8,659 bases of DNA, taken from assembly GCA_948500755.1 (NCBI GenBank), contig CAOOYH010000022.1, positions 1 to 8,659 on the forward strand, read 5' to 3'. A model generated the notes under the pieces. That model saw only the letters and a list, made by a program, of their open reading frames with translations. It did no database searches and was not told the DNA's origin. Source of the DNA: an uncultured Lactobacillus sp. (GTDB lineage Bacteria; Bacillota; Bacilli; Lactobacillales; Lactobacillaceae). This document shows, in pieces, positions 5,989-8,659 of the stretch (position 1 is its first letter; each line of letters opens with the position of its first letter). The position numbers and the translations under genes are program-made.

Positions 5989-6924
5989 ATGACAATTTCA
6001 CAAAGTCATAATAAAAATACAAATGCCTATTGTAAATACCCCGCTAGCCCTTTACTTTTTAAACTTTCTGCCAAAAATAAGACTAATGTTTGTGAAATAA
6101 AACTAGATGAAATTACAGTTACAGGCTTTATGAATGCTTACCAACATCAAGACACCTTAAAAAAGAACTGTTGGGTACCAGGAGCAATAAATATTATTGA
6201 TGGTAAACCCGACATGTACAATCTTTTTAGAGACACAGACAGCATTGCAACGCTATCAAAGAATAAATACTATTCTGATAGTTGGCGCATTGATACTTCA
6301 AACCATCTTACAGAACAAGAAAAAGAATACATAATTAGTATTATTCAGCTATTTGATAAACCGCGCATAACGAGACTTGATATAGCAGTAGACTTTATTA
6401 ATTTTGATGATTCGGGCATGAATTACACACTGTATAAGCCCAACACCAAAATATTTTACACACGGGGAAAAGATGGCAAATTTGAATCAATTACCGCAGG
6501 TGTACGCAAGTCTGTCCAAGTTTATAGGTTCTATAACAAGATGGCAGAATTACAACAAAAGCATAAAATTAAAGTTCCCGACTATATAAAAAATTGGGAA
6601 CGCCTAGAATTACAATTAAGGCAAACAAGATCAAGTAATACAGTACAGAACTGGCATGAAAGAGCAATTAAAATGCTAAATTGTCTCATTCTGCCCAATG
6701 TAAATAGGCTAGCGGTACCAAGCTTTAAAGAAAGAGCAATGATAAATGAACTTTTAAGACATCCCGAAGGATTTAAAGAATTATCATCAGCAACAAGAGC
6801 TAAATACAGAAAGAAGATACGAGAACTGAATAAAAAAAGCGTCCCCGCTAGAATTAAACTAGCTTTAAGGACGCTTGAAACTAAAAAGAATAATATTCAA
6901 GATGAAATAAATTCATTCTTGTAA
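5989..6924 (+). CDS. rep: Rep_trans-type rolling-circle replication initiator
   Basis: A 311-residue protein resembling the Rep_trans family (pT181-type plasmid Reps and NicK/Orf20-type relaxases), which nick and religate one strand at a double-strand origin. Visible family elements are PRITRLDIAVDF (125-136) and VQVYRFYNKMAE (176-187), where Y182 is the candidate nucleophile. The WERLELQLR block (203-211) follows. The C-terminal third is basic and helical. There is no N-terminal HTH, unlike Tn916 Orf20/MobT, and no coupling protein nearby, so autonomous replication of the excised circle is favoured over conjugation. GAAGG precedes the ATG. It is the last gene of the rightward operon and is followed by a terminator and by inverted repeats that may be its target. 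The family call rests on motifs only. Confidence 0.78.
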   Translation: MTISQSHNKNTNAYCKYPASPLLFKLSAKNKTNVCEIKLDEITVTGFMNAYQHQDTLKKNCWVPGAINIIDGKPDMYNLFRDTDSIATLSKNKYYSDSWRIDTSNHLTEQEKEYIISIIQLFDKPRITRLDIAVDFINFDDSGMNYTLYKPNTKIFYTRGKDGKFESITAGVRKSVQVYRFYNKMAELQQKHKIKVPDYIKNWERLELQLRQTRSSNTVQNWHERAIKMLNCLILPNVNRLAVPSFKERAMINELLRHPEGFKELSSATRAKYRKKIRELNKKSVPARIKLALRTLETKKNNIQDEINSFL

Positions 6925-6972
6925 TTATTATACTAGAATGCAATATCATTCAAGAAAAATAAGTCATTTACT

Positions 6973-7006
6973 AAAATAGGCGTGCCGTTTGGGTGCGTCT
7001 ATTTTT
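6973..7006 (+). terminator. rep terminator
   Basis: AATAGGCGTGCC (6975-6986) pairs over 12 positions with 6992-7003 when G-U pairs are allowed, loop GTTTG, followed by a run of T. It ends the rightward operon about 50 bp after the rep stop codon. Confidence 0.85.
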
Positions 7007-7041
7007 ATTGGAGAAGGTTGTTTTGCAATATGCCGTTTATT

Positions 7042-7067
7042 ACGAGGTCACTTATAAGTGAACCCGT
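7042..7067. repeat. Inverted repeat, candidate origin hairpin I
   Basis: A perfect 14-bp palindrome, TCACTTATAAGTGA (7048-7061), extends to 26 bp with two mismatches (outer ends ACG and CGT). It lies directly behind the rep terminator. Rep_trans replicons use inverted repeats at the nick site, so this is one of two origin candidates. The role is inferred. Confidence 0.6.
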
Positions 7068-7099
7068 CTAGTAGCAATGTAAATTCTAAGATGAAGAAG

Positions 7100-7126
7100 T
7101 ACAACCGTACACAATGTACGCTTGTA
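7100..7126. repeat. Inverted repeat, candidate origin hairpin II
   Basis: TACAA-C-CGTACA (7100-7111) pairs with TGTACG-C-TTGTA (7115-7126) around a three-base CAA loop, giving 11 pairs and one C-C mismatch. No T-run follows on either strand, so it is not a terminator. The compact loop and the position after rep suit an extruded nick site. Confidence 0.6.
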
Positions 7127-7149
7127 ATAGATGGCTTTATTACCCTTAC

Positions 7150-7221
7150 AAAACCCCGCATTCAGAAAACCTGTTAAAACCTGTTAGAACTTTACAAAAC
7201 CTGACCTACCTCATAAAACCT
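7150..7221 (+). repeat. 10-bp phased AAAACC repeats
   Basis: AAAACCTGTT occurs in tandem at 7166 and 7176. AAAACCTGAC follows at 7196 and AAAACCTC at 7215, with AAAACCCC at 7150. Starts are 10 bp apart or close to multiples of 10, so the copies face the same side of the helix. This resembles an iteron-like protein-binding cluster, next to the two hairpins. Confidence 0.55.
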
Positions 7222-7320
7222 CAATTTAATTATTTATATGCTACTCAAATGACTGCCGTTTGCCTGAATACGCTGGTAAATCTTTGTAATAAGTTTAATC
7301 AATTGTTTAACATGAAACAT

Positions 7321-7740
7321 TTATTTGTTATATGCTATCAAGTCAATTACAGGGCTGACGTGATTAATTCGCTGGTAGTAGATAAACCGTTGCGAGAACT
7401 CGACAGCACCATAACCCGCATATCTCCCCACAGTAGTCTTACTAAAATTAGTCTTTAATGCAACTTATTCATCTGTAAGTTTATCTATATATCGCTTCAT
7501 GAATATTGATTTATAAGGGTCTGTCATGTTGGCTAATGCTTTTTGAATGCAGTCTAGCACAGATAAATAATAAAAATATTCTTTTAATGCTGGGTCGTCC
7601 TTGTCGACATTAGGAATATCGCAAGCAATAGGCTTTTTCAAGTCACTCAAATGATTACCCGTAAAATTTAAAAGGTTATTAATAGTACTTCTCATAAAAT
7701 TAGAAACCTTTTTAGATGTCTGTTTTTCATTAATATTCAT
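7321..7740 (-). pseudogene. ArpU-family transcriptional regulator, interrupted by in-frame TAA
   Basis: The frame has 139 codons with a TAA at codon 92 (7465-7467). The first 91 residues end NMTDPYKSIFMKRYIDKLTD-E, where ArpU-family phage regulators run into their C-terminal DNA-binding helices. Directly beyond the stop, in the same frame, come VALKTNFSKTTVGRYAGYG and AVEFSQRFIYY, then an end at a second TAA (7321-7323). This is the expected HTH and tail. The gene is therefore a full-length homologue broken by one nonsense codon; a single base change from CAA or GAA would explain it. AAGGGTGG precedes the ATG. Members of the family control late or autolysin genes in Firmicute phages. The 91-residue product would lack the recognition helix. 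Readthrough of TAA, or a truncated product with a regulatory role, cannot be excluded. The gene faces rep and reads leftward. Confidence 0.8.
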
Positions 7741-7782
7741 AGCTAACCACCCTTAGAAAACCCTATGTTAATTTTTTATGCT

Positions 7783-7804
7783 GACTGCACAAAATTGCGC
7801 AGTC
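7783..7804 (-). promoter_or_regulatory. Leader hairpin upstream of the ArpU-like gene
   Basis: GACTGC pairs with GCAGTC, and on the minus-strand RNA the stem continues through a G-U pair to CAA/TTG, leaving a four-base loop. It lies about 45 bp before the ATG. No T-run follows, so it is a leader structure or operator and not a terminator. Confidence 0.4.
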
Positions 7805-7959
7805 GGATTGTTTCTTCACTTCTATAAATTTTATCTTTTCATAGAAAGCAAATAAACACCTATCTAAGAAGATGTGTATCAACTTGGTATGGTTACACAT
7901 GAAGCTAATTTAAAAGCTAGAAATATAAAATATTGGGTAAATATTAATTTGATTCATTG

Positions 7960-8009
7960 AGGGATGTACCAGATTTTTTATTTATCTCCCCAAAATTGGG
8001 GACATCTCT
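7960..8009. repeat. Nested inverted repeats, potential three-way junction
   Basis: The outer arms AGGGATGT (7960-7967) and ACATCTCT (8002-8009) enclose two back-to-back hairpins. These are AGAT/ATCT (7971-7974, 7984-7987) and CCCC/GGGG (7988-7991, 7998-8001). Only three bases at the junction (7968-7970) are unpaired. The function is unknown; a single-strand origin or structured RNA are possibilities. Confidence 0.45.
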
Positions 8010-8017
8010 AATTAAAT

Positions 8018-8050
8018 AAAAAAGCTCACTGCTGAAAATTAAGCAATGAG
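8018..8050 (-). terminator. Leftward terminator 1 of the right end
   Basis: On the minus strand CTCATTGCT (8050-8042) pairs over nine positions, one of them G-U, with AGCAGTGAG (8033-8025), loop of eight bases. CTTTTTT follows. It would stop transcripts coming from the tRNA side before the ArpU-like gene. Confidence 0.8.
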
Positions 8051-8094
8051 ATAGAAAATAGACTGTTTTTGCGTCAATTCATTAAATCAAGGCA

Positions 8095-8134
8095 TAAAAA
8101 AACCCAGCGTCATAGACTTAACCAAACGCTAGGT
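8095..8134 (-). terminator. Leftward terminator 2, behind the inverted 33-bp repeat
   Basis: On the minus strand ACCTAGCGT pairs with ACGCTGGGT (nine pairs, one G-U), followed by seven T residues. The loop begins with the conserved TTTGGTTA motif (8126-8119). It stands 35 bp beyond repeat copy C, paralleling the B copy and its terminator. Confidence 0.85.
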
Positions 8135-8161
8135 ACATGAATAATGATATATGTTTATTAT

Positions 8162-8194
8162 AGCTAAATATTTAAGATTAGCCTACCTGTACAC
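8162..8194 (-). repeat. 33-bp repeat, inverted copy C
   Basis: The reverse complement matches copies A and B at 28 of 33 positions, including the stretch CTAATCTTAAATATTT. On this strand TATAAT follows directly (8160-8155), which is absent after copies A and B. It lies about 150 bp inside the right att site. Confidence 0.85.
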
Positions 8195-8225
8195 AAAAAT
8201 AATTTACCGTTTATCTTATAAAAAA

Positions 8226-8282
8226 TATGAAGCCGAATATGAAGTCTTTTTTAGTGTTTTCAAGTAGATTCAAATAGATTCA
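8226..8282. repeat. Right integrase arm-site candidates
   Basis: 8226-8250 repeats 1645-1669 with one mismatch and contains TATGAAG twice at a 12-bp period. Behind it, TAGATTCA occurs at 8265 and 8275, a second pair with a 10-bp period. Both lie within 120 bp of the right att core, where arm-type integrase or Xis sites are expected. The function is inferred. Confidence 0.55.
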
Positions 8283-8288
8283 GAAAGC

Positions 8289-8336
8289 AAAAATGCCTTA
8301 ACACCAAGCTTTTTAACTGCTTAGCATTAAGACATT
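8289..8336 (-). terminator. Element-borne terminator behind tRNA-Ser(GCT)
   Basis: An 18-bp stem on the minus strand (arms 8319-8336 and 8292-8309), complete with G-U pairs, has a nine-base loop and a T-run. It lies 10 bp downstream of the tRNA 3' end but inside the element. It replaces the displaced chromosomal terminator at 1510-1556. Confidence 0.85.
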
Positions 8337-8343
8337 TTACAAC

Positions 8344-8369
8344 TACGGAGTAGGAGAGATTCGAACCCT
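8344..8369. repeat. Right attachment site, inside tRNA-Ser(GCT) 3' end
   Basis: The partner of 1569-1594 (25 of 26 identical). It contains the T-arm and acceptor 3' strand of the intact tRNA. Integration therefore reconstitutes a working tRNA-Ser. Confidence 0.92.
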
Positions 8370-8433
8370 CGCGCCGGAAACCCGACCTACACCCTTAGCA
8401 GGGGCGCCTCTTCAGCCACTTGAGTACTACTCC
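8346..8433 (-). tRNA. tRNA-Ser(GCT), integration target
   Basis: Class II tRNA. The acceptor GGAGTAG pairs with CTACTCC, and the anticodon loop CTGCTAA gives GCT. It has a long variable arm, T-loop TTCGAAT, discriminator G and no encoded CCA. Its 3' end is supplied by the integrated element and is duplicated at 1569-1594. It is the last gene of the right-hand leftward tRNA cluster. Confidence 0.95.
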
Positions 8434-8437
8434 AATA

Positions 8438-8512
<75 letters not shown>

Positions 8513-8516
8513 AAAA

Positions 8517-8587
8517 AGCGGGTAACGAGAATCGGACTCGCGACTAAAGCTTGGAAGGCTTTCGTTTTACCACTAAACTATACCCGC
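8517..8587 (-). tRNA. tRNA-Gly(TCC)
   Basis: The acceptor GCGGGTA pairs with TACCCGC. The anticodon loop CTTCCAA gives TCC and the T-loop is TTCTCGT-like within GATTCTCG. At 71 bases it has the short form usual for Gly. It is part of the leftward cluster. Confidence 0.93.
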
Positions 8588-8606
8588 AAAACTATAAAAA
8601 AACGAA

Positions 8607-8659
8607 TGGCGCGGGACGGAATCGAACCGCCGACACAAGGAGCTTCAATCCTTTGCTCT
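8607..8659 (-). tRNA. tRNA-Phe(GAA), partial
   Basis: The 3' part of a tRNA whose 5' end lies beyond the window. The anticodon loop TTGAAGC on an AAGGA/TCCTT stem gives GAA. The T-arm is GGCGGTTCGATTCCGTC and the acceptor strand CCGCGCC is followed by discriminator A. Confidence 0.88.

Larger units (their letters stand above)
7741..8343. other. Right-end non-coding region of the element
   Basis: About 600 bp without a convincing gene. It holds a hairpin at 7783-7804 in the ArpU-like leader, a possible 28-codon relic frame at 7874-7960 and a branched inverted-repeat structure at 7960-8009. Two leftward terminators (8018-8050, 8095-8134), the inverted 33-bp repeat, the right arm-site repeats and the replacement tRNA terminator follow. 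Confidence 0.7.

Noticed and set aside
7150..7221. CRISPR-like array
   Set aside because: The units are only 10 bp long with no spacers of constant length, and there are no cas genes.
7114..7458. 114-codon plus-strand frame starting ATGTACGCTTG
   Set aside because: It begins inside the hairpin at 7100-7126, runs through the AAAACC repeats and lies antisense to the 3' part of the ArpU-like frame. The sequence is low-complexity and no ribosome-binding site fits.
7465..7740. The 91-codon frame as a complete gene
   Set aside because: The same frame continues after the stop with the expected HTH and tail of the family, so the short frame is a truncated form.
1569..8369. Complete prophage or conjugative element
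   Set aside because: The element is only about 6.8 kb. It has no terminase, capsid, tail, lysis, coupling-protein or type IV secretion genes. Rep lacks the N-terminal HTH of Tn916 Orf20-type relaxases.

Overview
The window is AT-rich, uses ordinary bacterial ribosome-binding sites (AAGGAGG, GAGGTG) and is flanked on both sides by dense tRNA clusters. Together with a YoaK-type DUF1275 membrane protein and an ArpU-family relic, this points to a low-GC Firmicute, most likely a lactobacillus or close relative. The genus is an inference; nothing here fixes the species. The tRNAs whose 3' ends lie inside the window do not encode CCA.

Region by region: (1) 1-263, a leftward tRNA cluster Glu(TTC)-Ser(TGA)-fMet(CAT, partial) with a clear promoter at 298-326. 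(2) 481-1191, a leftward chromosomal gene for a DUF1275 (YoaK-like) membrane protein. (3) 1510-1556, a strong leftward terminator, probably the original terminator of the right-hand tRNA operon. (4) 1569-8369, an integrated mobile element of about 6.8 kb inserted in the 3' end of tRNA-Ser(GCT). It is bounded by a 26-bp direct repeat with one mismatch (1569-1594 and 8344-8369). (5) 8346-8659, the leftward tRNA cluster Phe(GAA, partial)-Gly(TCC)-Ile(GAT)-Ser(GCT).

The element is laid out like a temperate phage or phage-satellite regulatory and replication region with no structural or packaging genes. At the left end are a tyrosine integrase and an XRE repressor, both leftward. They are separated from a rightward operon by a lysis/lysogeny-style switch with three TCTC-N5-GAGA operators. 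The rightward operon encodes a Cro-like regulator, an Xis-like HTH protein, a winged-helix protein, three small unrecognised proteins and a Rep_trans-type rolling-circle initiator. Downstream of rep lie a terminator, two strong inverted repeats and 10-bp phased repeats, which together form a plausible replication origin. At the right end, leftward, is an ArpU-family regulator gene broken by one in-frame TAA. The element therefore appears able to integrate, excise and replicate. It has no visible capsid, terminase or relaxase gene, so it is best described as a small satellite-like or plasmid-like integrative element.

The least explained signal is a 33-bp intergenic repeat present three times (2850-2882 and 4316-4348 identical; 8162-8194 inverted with five differences). 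Each copy is followed after 35-48 bp by the motif TTTGGTTA. In two of the three copies that motif lies at or in the loop of a rho-independent terminator. Two rightward terminators also sit only about 20-30 bp upstream of the next start codon, so downstream genes may be controlled by antitermination or attenuation.
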